Below, one piece after another: positions 11,693-21,957 of a DNA stretch of 64,000 bases. The position numbers were made by a program, and so were the translations under genes. The DNA is taken from the NCBI GenBank assembly GCA_021018815.1, contig JAITYX010000041.1:2790001-2854000 (forward strand), read 5' to 3'. The stretch's first letter is position 1; every line of letters starts with the position of its first letter. The DNA is from Talinum fruticosum (lineage: Eukaryota; Streptophyta; Magnoliopsida; Caryophyllales; Talinaceae). The notes under the pieces are model-generated. The model was given only the letters and a program-made list of their open reading frames with translations, had not been told where the DNA came from and searched no databases.

Positions 11693-12288
11693 TTCCTAAC
11701 CACTAAGTCATTGATCATCTTCCAAATCAAAATTTTCATCTTCACAAAAACCACTTTCAATTTCAATAAAACCTCCAACATATTTTCATCCATTTTTTTT
11801 CAAAGATTAACCCAACCCAATTTGATTAATTCACTTCCCTAGCATAATCCTATAACTTGAACAAATTTTTACACCCCCAATCAATCCGTTCATGCTCATA
11901 TAGGAAATCAAACAAGCATATTCACAATTTTGAATATCCAAAATTTATCTCCAATACCAATTTAGTACCAAACAACCCAAAAATCCAATTTCACATATAT
12001 CACCATATTTTACTACTCTCCAAAGTTCATCCAATTCCACCAAAATCAAACAATTCATTCATAATCATATAAAAATCAAACAAGCACATTTACAATTATA
12101 AAGAAACCCCAATAAATTTTCAATTCCATATGAACACATAATAATCCCTAAAACCAATGTCACTTTCTCACACAATTCCTTCAACTCCACCATAACCAAT
12201 TCACAATTCACATATACTTGTCTAATTATTCAACATCAACATAAATTTGTGATAAAATTTGCTTAGAAATTAAGAATTGGAGATATAC

Positions 12289-12662
12289 CTCAAATTGGGT
12301 TAGATTTTAAATTGGATGGTGGTGGCTCGGTGGTAGAGCTCCGGCGGCTCAGGCAGCGGATTGAGGGGTGGGTTGGCGGCGTCAGGCGCCGGCAGAGGCC
12401 GAGGTGGCGGCGAGCCGGCGGCTTGCCGGACCTAGCGGCAGCAGCAACAACGGGGTTGTTCCGCCCTGCTCGTGACGGACAACGGGAGGGGAGAGAGAGG
12501 GATTGGCGGCAGCAAGGTGGCAGCCAGGAGTCGGCGACGGCTTTCCGATGGTGGCCGGAGGTGCCGGCGATGGCTTGGTGGCTGTGCAAGGGGCAGCGAT
12601 CGGGGAAGTGGAGCAGGGGTGAGAGAGAGATGAAGATGAAATGTATTTGCTTGATTTATAAA
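12289..12662 (-). promoter_or_regulatory. LTR promoter and GC-rich leader with splice-donor-like end
   Basis: On the minus strand a ttataaatc TATA-like box (about 12,662-12,654) is followed by a CT-rich start (tcatctctctctcacc) and a GC-rich island down to 12,300. The island ends at tttgag|gtatat (12,289/12,288), a donor-like site. Open frames in the island (for example 12,312-12,677 plus) are compositional. Confidence 0.5.
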
Positions 12663-12689
12663 CACCAATTAATATAATCTCGGGACTTC

Positions 12690-13080
12690 TAGCAGCCCTC
12701 GACCCTTTTTTTCTGTCTTAAAAACAAATCTTAAAATTTTTTATCTCTTTTTATTATTGATTTTACATATGATTAAATGTTTAATCACACATTTTGCCCA
12801 TTTTTATTTGCTTATACATGTTTTCTAACTCTCTCTCTCTCTTCTCTTTTTTTTACAATTACTTATTATTTAATTATAAATAAACTGTGTTTCGGGACAC
12901 AATTTTACATTTTCGAAATGTGAATTTGTATAATTTACACATTATTATTTGCGATTATTAAATTTCTTCGCATATTTTATTTCGGTTTCGTATTTTGCAT
13001 GACTCACTACTCTTATACAATTATTAATACGATAAAATGTAAATTTAAAATAATTAATTACGATTATGTTTCGGGGTGTT
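12690..13080. other. LTR U3-like interior, no gene
   Basis: AT-rich sequence, with a ctctctctctct run near 12,830, upstream of the LTR promoter on the minus strand. Confidence 0.5.
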
Positions 13081-13084
13081 ACAT

Positions 13085-13094
13085 CCTCCCCTTA
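13085..13094 (-). other. Polypurine tract of the chromovirus
   Basis: On the minus strand AAGGGGAGGA lies one base before the LTR start, preceded by the widespread gypsy sequence tttcgaggacgaaacttttt. This fixes the element's orientation and marks the 13,083 end as the start of the 3' LTR. Confidence 0.85.
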
Positions 13095-13149
13095 TAAAAA
13101 GTTTCGTCCTCGAAACTATAATCGTTTAGTAACATAACTTTAAAACAAA

Positions 13150-15670
13150 TGGGGGTAATGACTTCTCATTTTGTCCTCTTTTTCTCATGATGCTTTAGAG
13201 GTCCCATGATGGGTTCCAATGACTTTAACCAAAGGTATCACTTTCTTGTGTAATTGTTTAGCCTTTTGAACCATAATTTGTACAAGTTGTTCTTTGTTGG
13301 TTAAACCTTGTGCTTCGATATTCAAGTGGTTCTTACGAGATTGTGTGTGGGTTGCCTTAAACATACTTTCGAAATTGAGAAATATGAAACACATTGCATA
13401 CATGTTGTAGTTCTAGTAGGCCCACCGATAAGCAACAAAATTAATTTTCTCAATGATCTCATAGGGCTTGATGAAACAGGGACTCAATTTCCCTTTTACG
13501 TTTTCATGCCCCTAGGGTGAATAGAGTAGCTTGTATTGTGTGTTTCTACTAATATTTTCTCTCTTAGTTCTATCTTTTGTGGCACACATATTCCATTTGA
13601 AACCTTATAATTCCTTGATCATCCTCATGAAAACTCAAGGCATTTCCTCTCGTTTATACTTTCCTTGATTCTTTCAATCTCACTATCCCCAAACCGAGCT
13701 TATTTATTCTCATCCAAAGTGTGGGTTGGATAGATAACCCAAATATGTCCGCATTCGACCCCTAAGGAACATGAGTTAAATTCTCATACTTTTTTTTTTT
13801 CAAATCCCTTACAACCTCTCGCACAAATAATCTTAAAGTGATCACGTCATAATGCATCTTCGGACTTGACACATCAATCACAACATTAGCGTTACCTAGG
13901 TACTAATGTATTTGCATATTGTAACCCTTAAAAGAACTTCAACCACACCTTTAATATCATAGATGTAATTCTTTATGTGTGAAAATATACTTAGACGTTT
14001 TTATGGTCGTGGAAGATTTGGCATATACTTTTATGAAGATAATGTCTCCAAATTTTCAATGCAAAATTGTTGTAAGTGGTTCAAGATCATGAGTAGGATA
14101 ATTCTGTTCATATGACCTTAATTGCCTAGAAGACTATGCTATGAACTTTCTATTTTACATTAAGACACACTTTATCCCTTATCTCGGATGTGTCACTATA
14201 AATGGTAAATTCTCTACCATCCACTCGGTAAGGCCAAAACTCGTGCAACAATAGGTTATTACTTTAGTTCCTGGAAAACTACTTCGCATTCATCATTTCA
14301 TTCAAACTTTGTTGTTTTTCCTCAAGAAACAAAACTACTCATGAAAAATCCTCGAGAATTTCCTGTAATATCCTGTCATCTCTTGAAACCTTATACTTCG
14401 TAATGTTAGTTGGCCTGTGCCACTTAGTAATCACTTTTACTTTTTGTCGATCCACTTTGATTTCATCTATAGAGATTACATGCCTAAAAAAAAGGTCATT
14501 TCTAGCAGCCAAAACTTGCACTTTGACGAGGTTAGCATATAATTTATAAATCCTCAGGAGGTTTACACCACAATCCGTAAAATTTTAGCAAGTTCTTCCT
14601 TCGTCTCGGAGCATACTAAGATATCATCAATGAAGATAACAACAAATTTATCCAAGTATGGCATAAATATTCTGTTCATTAGGTCCATAAAAGCCATTGG
14701 AGCACTTATTAACCCAAAAGCCATGACCATAAATTCACAATGTCCATAACGGATTCCGAACGCCAGCTTTGGAATGTTTACAAACTTAATCCTTAATTGA
14801 TGGTACCCCGATCTGAGACTCTTTTATTATTATTATCATTTTTATTTATTTATTTGTTTTGAGAATACACCAATTCTTTGCAATTGATCAAGTAGGTCAT
14901 TAATCCTAGGCATAGGATGCTTATTTTTCAAAGTGATCTTCAACTCTTTGTAATCCGTACTTAATCTTGAAGTTTCATCCTTTTTTCTCCACAAACACGA
15001 TTGGTGCATCCTTAAGGGAATATATTTGGCCTTTATTAACCCTTATGCATCAAATCATCGAGTTAAACTTTTAACTTGCTTTAAGCATCCTATCTTGGTT
15101 CAATCTTGATTTCCCTTTTGAGGTAAACCAAGAATTTCCTTTGAAAAGAAAAACATCATGAAACTCTTTTATTACAGGGATATCCTCAATTTTTATCTCC
15201 TTCACTCCAATTACGAAGCATATATAAGCTTCATTTCCTTACTTAACAAGTATTCCAATAATTCTGAGTTATACCACAAGATAATCCCAAATTCCTTTTG
15301 AACCTTGAAGCAAGACTTCTCTTGCTTTTGTACTTTCCAAGGATACGTTTTGCGATTGACAATCTATTTTTGCTCCATCTTTGGATAACAAGTCTATCCC
15401 CTAAAATGATATCTACTCCGCCCGATCAAACTATATCAAGTCACCCACGAAATTTTCTTGACTCGGAGAAATAATAAATTTTTATACATAACGTTGCACC
15501 CTATTGTTTGGCCCATGGGCAAATTTACATATAGCTCTATAAGGCACTTATTCGATTCTAAGCCTATTTGAGACGTAACTTGTGACGAAATAAAAGAGTG
15601 CATAACACTTGAATCAAATAAAACAACAAATGGTACCGAATTTAAAATGAGCGTACCAATGACGATCGTT
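13150..15670 (-). pseudogene. Chromovirus pol relic: protease, RT, RNase H, partial integrase, chromodomain
   Basis: Polyprotein for reverse transcription and integration, now full of stops and shifts. Reading down the minus strand I see a protease-like stretch with LFDSS in place of DTGA/DSGA (about 15,620); RT with STDYKEL and [17 protein letters not shown] (about 14,960), the active-site motif FIDDILV (14,634-14,623, both Asp kept) and FRHVIS.DEIKVD (about 14,490); RNase H with FALKIWRHYL and DHK (about 14,050-14,010); a short integrase N-terminal piece (GIIRF, about 13,610). The integrase core is missing, as the sequence passes quickly to a C-terminal part with KGKLSPCFI.PYEI (about 13,500) and a chromodomain-like end, IPLVKVIGTHHGT and MRSHYPHLF (about 13,240-13,160). 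The chromodomain places it among chromoviruses, which can target heterochromatin. It cannot make an active product. Confidence 0.8.
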
Positions 15671-16751
15671 CCTAAGTCAGTGGCTTGTTTTCTCGCTCAT
15701 CACATAAGCTCTCGCCACTTGTCTATTGCCCGAAAATGCTGTTGATGCCTTTGGAATCTTTTGAGGTTGACTCGGACCTTTGCTTGATTGAGAAGGTTTG
15801 GTGGGGCAATTTGCAATTAGATGGCTTGGATCGCCGCACCAATAGCAACGATTAGTCCCAACCCAACAATCTCCAGTTTCATGGTTTGTCCGACCACATT
15901 TTGAGCATTGTTTCTTGGTTGGGGTTGAAATTTGGGGTTTAGTTCCCAAATTAGCTTGCTTCTTGCTTGGTGTTTCTTCTGAATGGTTTCTTTTCTCATT
16001 TCCTCTTTTCTTAAAGGTATATAGGCTCAACATTCGCAACTCCCTTTTACTCGCTCCACTTCAGCTCGCCCATTCGTACAATTCTTGACTTGTTTGTATA
16101 GGTTGCCCCGCTAGTTGATGCCTAATATAGGGAGCTAAGCCCTCTTCAAATCTTATCATCCTCATACGATCGGTGGCTACATACTCCGAGGCAAACCTAG
16201 ATAGTTCTGCAAATTTGCTTGCATACTCCATCACCGTCATATTCTCTTGTTTTAATTCCAGGAATTCCTTTTGCTTTTGTTTTTGTAAGGGCACTTGGAT
16301 AAAATTTTGCCCTAAATTCCTCCAAGAATTTGTCCCACGTGCCCTTAGGCGTTGGAAATTAGCCCTTACAGTTCCCCACCGGATATCGGCTTGTCCGGTG
16401 AGGTAAAAAGCTCCAATGTTTACACGTTTATTCTTTGGTACCTCGACCACATCAAATATCTTTTCCATCTGCCTAAACCACTCTTTTAATATCACTGGGT
16501 CCATTCTTCTGTCATAAGTTTGGATTTTGTTCAGCAACTCTCTCGAAAAATCTACCATCCTTCTCCGAATTATTGGAATCCGATTCTTTAAGCTTTTTGG
16601 TCACCACGGCTATAATTGTTCCCAACAACTCAGGGTCTATATCTTTAAATACCCTTTTTTGTTTATCCTCATTCTTAAGCTTATCATTTTCTACTTCCTG
16701 ATGAAGGGTTGGAGGGTTATGGTTAATCGATTGAGAATGCATAGATTCCAT
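15671..16751 (-). pseudogene. Chromovirus gag relic with two zinc knuckles
   Basis: Capsid/nucleocapsid polyprotein. An N-terminal segment (16,751-16,512) overlaps, in another frame, the capsid part (16,558-16,061), which holds DPVILKEWFRQMEKIFD, FYLTGQADIRW and the chromovirus hallmark FLELKQ.NMTV.EYASKFAELSRFA. A third frame (16,039-15,677) carries two CCHC knuckles, CSKCGRTNHETGDC and CYWCGDPSHLIANC, both with all four ligands. At least two frameshifts break continuity. The knuckles bind RNA during particle assembly in this family. Confidence 0.82.
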
Positions 16752-17100
16752 GTTGTTTTTTGGAGTTCATTTCCATGAACATTCTCATTCCGATTTGACA
16801 TTCTGTTTAATATGGAAGTAGAGAAGATAATTAGTTCTAATTTTCCTTTCCAATCCACAATGTTATTACCAAAGTATAAATTATTTGATACTGAACACCT
16901 GGTTGGGCAAGTGACACATGATGATATTTCTAATGTATTTATCACTCATTACATAATATATTTTCGTTAATTTCCTTTCAACACCAAAGTAGGTGGATGA
17001 AGGGGTTAGGTTAGCTGATACTTTATCCCTTCAATCTTTAAATTTTTTTATTTTATTTTATTTGTTTATTTATGTTTTTATAATATGTGTCCGATTGAAA
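16752..17100. other. Gag leader / CACTA arm boundary zone
   Basis: No gene. Sequence changes from gypsy leader to the CACTA arm somewhere near 16,950-17,050. I found no primer-binding site and no second LTR. Confidence 0.4.
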
Positions 17101-17540
17101 GTTGCAATGCCTAAGAGACGAGTGCGCGAGAGGGCAAAAGGTGAGAGGACAAGAGCCGAGTGAGCGAGAGCCGAGGTCGCCCGAGCGAACCTCCGACCGG
17201 GAAATTGCGCGAGAATAAGAGGGAGAGTTACAACAACAGCGACGGCCGGGGAGAGGAGTGAATGACTCGACGATTGAGTGAGAGTAAGAGATGATCGAGC
17301 GAGATCGAGAGGTCGATTGAGCGAGCCTCCGACCGGGCTACCGAAAGAGAAGAGAAGGCGACAATGACGGAGATGGAGACCGGGACGGGGATGGCGACGG
17401 CGACGGGCGAGGAGAGGAGCGCTCGGCTGGTGAAACCGAGCGTGGGAGTGGAGGTGGAGGAGAGACCGCAGTGAGAGCCCGATTGAGAGGCGAGACGAGA
17501 GGAAGGAGGAAGGGAGTTAGTTTCATTAGAGTTGGTGAAA
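17100..17540 (-). promoter_or_regulatory. CACTA 1 pyrimidine-rich leader (GC-rich)
   Basis: GA-rich on the plus strand, CT-rich on the minus strand, lying directly inside the CACTA right end. A phrase gcctccgaccggg-like (gagcgaacctccgaccggg at about 17,182; gagcgagcctccgaccggg at about 17,320) is repeated. A CT-rich stretch sits at the corresponding place of CACTA element 2 (34,240-34,420). Open frames here (17,228-17,545 minus) are compositional. Confidence 0.4.
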
Positions 17541-17743
17541 AGCAAACATTAATAATTAAAATTTTTGAGTCTTGATGGTATTAATGACCAATATATTAAA
17601 GTAATAACGACGCACTATTTTATTTGTTGTGTAATGATAGTTATTTGATAAAATTAAACGACGAAAAATTAATTTTGTCGTTATTAGTTACTTTTAACGA
17701 CCAATTGTATAAGTCATCGTTAAAAGTCTAATTTCTAGTAGTG

Positions 17744-17828
17744 CAAACCATTAACCCTAAGTTGAGATCTTAAGTAGCCTTAGGGGTTCCTCTCGGGAAC
17801 CCCGGCATGTAATACTCCTAGGGTGGGT
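17744..17828 (+). mobile_element. Family-X LTR, opposite orientation, second part
   Basis: Continues the LTR broken at 7,704. Joined across the CACTA element, the segment matches the terminal part of the other family-X LTRs, with atgtaatactcctagggtg near 17,810 as the mirror of accctaggagtattacat at 22,268. It stops at gggtttagggg, about seven bases short of the expected tgttaca end. Confidence 0.65.
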
Positions 17829-19396
17829 TTAGGGGAAAAGCCTTAAAAACCCGCACAAAACTCATAATAAAACTCAAGGAGCCACACGTTCGGAGTATAT
17901 TTACAACCACAAAAACCAAATTCCATACCAAGTTACAATCAAAATTACAAAATAAGTTATAAACTAAGTTACAAATGTTGAGAGAAAAATTGCCAGTGAT
18001 AGGAAATTCTCGGCTGATCGAGCTACTAGTCCAGGTCTTTACGCATACGTCCAACTATACTATACATTATTGCGTATTTATATAAGTAACTCAATATGTA
18101 CAACATGCTAAACCATAAAGCATATAAAGTTAAGCTTCAATTAGGAACACCACCAAAAACAAGCGTTTTAGTTAAGGGAAGAGGTAGAACAACCATCTCG
18201 GGGGTACCTGCATTTGGAGAGATGTGGGGGTGAGCACCGATCCTCTCGATGGAAAATCTTACACTCTTAAAACGGAAATTCTTTACACATACTAATGATA
18301 ATAATGAAATTGGTAAAAGTGAAATATCGTAATACAAATCTAGATACTTTTCAATGAAATCCCCTAAAATCTCTTGCAGCTTAAAGATCATAACATTTCA
18401 ATCATTTAAAAACACGTTCTCGCAATCATTAACAACTTTTTTAGAACCGAATCAACTTTCTAGGCTAAAGAATCAAACTAGCATTTCTTAGTTTCTCTAG
18501 GGCGCGACCCCTAATAAAGGCTCCCGGGACCTATCTCTAGGAAGTTTTCGATTGGGCATCCCGATATACCAAGACCTCTGTTAGAACCCTTTCCTAGAAG
18601 TTTCCGGTTGGGCATCCTCACCCCGTGATTATCCCGATTAGAATCCTTCCTCGGGCATCCTCACCGGTGAGGACCCCACTCGTGCTAAACAATCTTAGCC
18701 CATTCAATTCAAAATAATTTGAACACATTCACTCATCAAGTTTGTTTCTATCAACAATCTTAAAAAAATCTCAAAACGATTTACCATAGTAGGAGGCACA
18801 ACATAATTTGCCATCCTTCCTACTCGGTTTCACTTACGTGGAACATATTCGCAAGTTTGGAAAGCAAACATCAAGAAATCATATTTAATGCTTTAGTGGT
18901 ACTAAATGCAACCCAATTAGTACTTTCATTCACATATTCATAATAACTTGCTTGGTTTGGTAACCTTTCGCCAATACTTAACTAAATTCAAGTACTTTAC
19001 ATTTCGTACTTTATGCGTATGCTTTCTAGCCTTCTTAACCATTATTCACATTTTTATTTACGTATTTGGTACCTAATTGTGCATACAATTTCCTTACTCA
19101 AATCAGGTCTTGCAACTTAGATTATCGAGTTAGAATTCACCTTATTCACTTATCTCGAGTCACCGCTAGTTATCATTTATCACAATCAATTCTCACTTAA
19201 CACACATAGCCACAAATAAGCACGAATAGTTATCCTCATCTCATTTCCGACTTTTCCTCTCTAAATTCACCAATTGCTCATATTATTTTCTCCTAATAAC
19301 CTGCCCCTTTGTTAAGTCAATTTCACTTGTCATAAAACCGCATCTAACCCAAGAGTCGTTAAACTTCAACTTTTAGACCTTAATTATGTGAAGCTT
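17829..19396 (-). mobile_element. Family-X LTR, truncated main part
   Basis: Co-linear with 22,440-24,050 and 46,790-48,400: it shares gagccacacgttcggag, ttctttacacatact, tctagatacttttcaatgaa and the ctcggggcgcgacc-like block. It starts exactly where the fragment at 4,676-4,890 leaves off and is cut at about 19,396 by the SIRE-like LTR end. Confidence 0.7.
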
Positions 19397-19404
19397 TACT
19401 CTTG

Positions 19405-20820
19405 GAGAGGTTAAGCCATCCTAGAGAGGGGGTGAATATGTTGATGGAAGGTTTTTCAAAAATTACAAACTATTTTGCACAAAACCGACTTAGAAATATA
19501 TTCTGAATCTAGATTGGACTTAGAAAGTAAAAGACACACGAAGTAGGTGGAAACCCTCGTGGGGCGAGAAAACCACGGATAGTGCTAATCCAAGCACCAA
19601 ATCAAATCCACTAATTGAATCCACAATTAGAAAGACTCGACTCTTTACGGAGTTGTTCCCATAGACAATTTCCTTACAAGTTTTCCTAGACTCGAAGTTC
19701 CCTTATCCGATCTAATAATTTATAACTCGAAATAACTTTTACAGCCGGGAACAACTAAGTCGAGTTAACCCTTACAGCTCGGTCAAAGGACTTAGAAAGA
19801 AAGTAGAAAGAGTAAAACTGATTACAAGACTTTCTTTACAACTCGTAAAGTAAGAATTACAAAATTGGAGTTGTAAGTTGAAGATTGAGTAAGCGGTTAG
19901 AAAGTGTTAAATGTGTTCAACAATTTTCAAGTCTTGCGGAATGACTTCTATTTATTCACGAGCATGGCGGAATGATCGTGAGGCTTGTTCCGGATCGATC
20001 GGCTTCAATAGTCATTGTAACGGCTAATCTGAGTCACTCGTAAAGGGATCCGTTGAGATGTGAACGTTGTGTGACACTCCTTGGCTCAAAAAGTAGTCCA
20101 AGCCTCTGGTTGGGATTGAAATCTGGGGTGGAAACAACTATTAGATCCAAAGTTGTTGTTTACTTGGATTTGAAAACAAATAACGTTGACACGATGTCCG
20201 AGTCATGTCTCAAAATGGTGCTTTTCTCATGCGCTAGTGTTTAACAGACTAAAAGCTGACCGCTTTTTCTTTTCAAAAATAAATTAAGCTTATTTAATCA
20301 ACCTCCAAAAGCAAATCAAAGTGGAACTCAAAGTATAAAAATACTTTGGTCCAGAATTAGGCAAAGATAATAATTAATTTAAAGTAATTAAGCATGTAAT
20401 TATCTTCGACCTTGTAGAATGGAATTTTCTCGAGTCTAATATTCATTAGGTTCAAATTCCATCTTGAATCAATCCTTTAAGTGATCAAATTAGAGAGAAT
20501 AAATTATTAGAATACATAAACTTGATTAAGTAACTAATTATTCAATAAATAAACTGATTTAGAAAGTGGAATTAACGTTGTAATTTATTTTCACTTAGAA
20601 CATTAAGTTAGTGTTCAAAATAAAGGTATTAGAGAAATTATTTACTCATGTCATTGTTCTAAGTTGTGTCTAAATGGGTCGAAACACAGATTAATAATGT
20701 TATGCTTGATGAATGGTTTACGAGTTAGTCGGAAAATAATGAAAACTTAGATATTAGTTTCTTAAAGGCTGAAAATGACTCAGAATCAAAACTATAAAAA
20801 GATAAAGAGTTATACCTTAG
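19405..20820 (-). repeat. SIRE-like LTR region (3' LTR end)
   Basis: Holds the agagggggtgaata sequence (plus strand, 19,413) followed by a typical SIRE-type LTR interior (gtggaaaccctcg... at about 19,550) and no coding potential. The 5' boundary of this LTR is not defined; it may extend to about 21,550 because a TATA-like box lies there. Confidence 0.55.
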
Positions 20821-20920
20821 TCTTCAATCTCCTCCTTTTTGGGATTTCACATCAACATATTTGTGAAGTAAAGTAAGGATGATATGAACCACCTTACCTT
20901 GGACAACCAAAGAGATAAAA

Positions 20921-21179
20921 TTATCTCTTGTCTGTCATGTGAGTATAAAATTCAAGTAACAAGGTATTGGTAGATATAATCATAGAAACACGAGATAGTT
21001 GAAAATACATTTTTGGAAAGAATTTGTCGTCCAGGAAGAAGTGTTGGGCGACATTGAGTTTTGGGTTTTTGAGGCAAGTTCTTTCCCTTTTCCTTGAGCA
21101 GACCTCGGAACGAATGGACTTGGTTCTGGCCTTCTTTGTGGCCGAACCTCCTTCCACGACAGATCCTCTCTTAGGCATA
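20921..21179 (-). CDS. Short third ORF of SIRE-like element (MPKRG protein)
   Basis: 85 codons from ATG at 21,179 to TAA at 20,921. The product starts MPKRGSVVEGGSATKKARTK, strongly basic, and later has FFLDDKFF. I do not recognise a characterised family. It lies downstream of pol, where SIRE elements usually keep an extra (env-like) frame, and the second SIRE-like copy has the homologous frame (57,110 downwards), starting MPKRG and ending at the same DDKFF-like site, but broken by stops. A TATA-like box and a pyrimidine-rich leader precede the start. It may be the 5' end of a longer decayed ORF. The frame could instead be incidental in an LTR; the shared start in two diverged copies argues for past selection. 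Confidence 0.45.
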
Positions 21180-21453
21180 TTTGAGAAGATAGAGAGTGTT
21201 TGAGAGTAAAGAAAGAGACAGAGAAGAGAGCAGAAAGCACAAATAATTAAGAAATAGAGAGAGAGTTTGAGTGCAAGAAAGAATGAATTCGAAAGCAAAG
21301 TGAGCCGGATCCTCTCTTAGGCATATTTGAGAAGATAGAGAGTGTTTGAGAGTAAAGAAAGAGACAGAGAAGAGAGCGGAAGGCACAAATAATTAAGAAA
21401 TAGAGAGAGAGTTTGAGTGCAAGAAAGAATGAATTCGAAAGCAAAGTGAGCGA
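21162..21453. repeat. 146-bp tandem duplication covering the leader and start of the MPKRG ORF
   Basis: Copies at 21,162-21,307 and 21,308-21,453, each beginning gatcctctcttaggcatatt. They are nearly identical, differing at about three positions (for example gagcag/gagcgg). Each contains the start codon and the first codons, so the leader now has an upstream duplicate ATG. Confidence 0.9.
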
Positions 21454-21499
21454 AAGAGTGGGTAATAAGTAGGTAAAGTAAATGAGTAAAAAATGAAGC

Positions 21500-21516
21500 G
21501 GTGCTATTTAAAGAGT
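21500..21516 (-). promoter_or_regulatory. TATA-like box upstream of MPKRG ORF
   Basis: On the minus strand, tatactctttaaatagcac lies about 60 bp before the duplicated CT-rich leader. The second SIRE-like copy has ctataaatagca at the same place (about 57,328-57,316). Confidence 0.45.
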
Positions 21517-21957
21517 ATAAAAGCTTTCAATCGCCCTCGACTCAGTATACCAATCAACATTTATCGGACAATTGAGTTTGTCGGTGCATAACGGCTAGTT
21601 CCCAACAGACTCCCTTCAAATGACTAGTTTCTTTGACTGATCGCGTGACCGCGAGAGAGAGAGAGAGAGAAAAAGGATTTTCGAAAAAATTTATGAGATT
21701 CTCCATTTATCTAGAGATGATCCCAAAATTTTGATATCCATTTTGCTAAAAATCTGAGTCCGACTCAGTAATGTGTCTAAGTGACTCGGAACACACTCGG
21801 AAAATTCATAACTCTTAGCTCAGTCTCATTCTATGTCAATTGATCCATTTGTTATTCACTTTAAGCATATAACAATCAATCATAGTAGAATAACTCATGC
21901 AATAACTCAGATTATCATGCATGTAACATGCCAAGCTTATTCCTGCTAAAGCAAAAC

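Larger units (their letters stand above)
10440..13083 (-). repeat. Chromovirus 3' LTR (2,644 bp)
   Basis: On the minus strand it starts TGTAACACCCCGAAACATAA and ends GGGGCGTTACA, the palindromic-like ends typical of Tekay/Del LTRs. It directly follows a polypurine tract. Inside are AT microsatellites (10,597-10,623; 11,644-11,690), a 56-bp tandem duplication, a 7-bp repeat and a GC-rich leader with TATA box (see separate entries). Confidence 0.85.
10440..16980 (-). mobile_element. Chromovirus (Ty3/gypsy, Tekay/Del-like), one LTR, defective
   Basis: Minus-strand order gag (16,750), two zinc knuckles (about 15,850), protease relic, RT (about 15,000-14,350), RNase H (about 14,270-13,850), chromodomain (about 13,500-13,185), polypurine tract and 3' LTR (13,083-10,440). 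The 5' LTR and primer site are not present at the right side, and most of the integrase core is missing. It lies inside CACTA element 1. The right edge near 16,980 is estimated from where gag leader sequence stops and the CACTA arm is likely to begin. Confidence 0.8.
7705..17743 (-). mobile_element. CACTA element 1 (10,039 bp, nested, defective)
   Basis: Left end CACTACTAGAAAAAGG (7,705) and right end TCTAGTAGTG (17,743) are inverted repeats of the CACTA type. Next to both ends are multiple copies of the subterminal motif gtcgttaaaag / cttttaacgac (7,740-7,960 and 17,610-17,730), as expected for En/Spm-like elements. Flanking triplets are aaa and caa, so the expected 3-bp duplication is imperfect. 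The right end carries the pyrimidine-rich leader on the minus strand, so I call the element minus. No transposase was found; the interior is largely replaced by a chromovirus at 10,440-16,980. It sits inside a family-X LTR whose halves join across it. Confidence 0.85.

Noticed and set aside
12312..12677. 121-codon Gly/Arg-rich frame
   Set aside because: Lies in the GC-rich leader of the chromovirus LTR; low complexity.
16173..16406. Plus-strand Cys/Phe-rich frame
   Set aside because: Antisense shadow of the chromovirus gag frame at 16,061-16,558.
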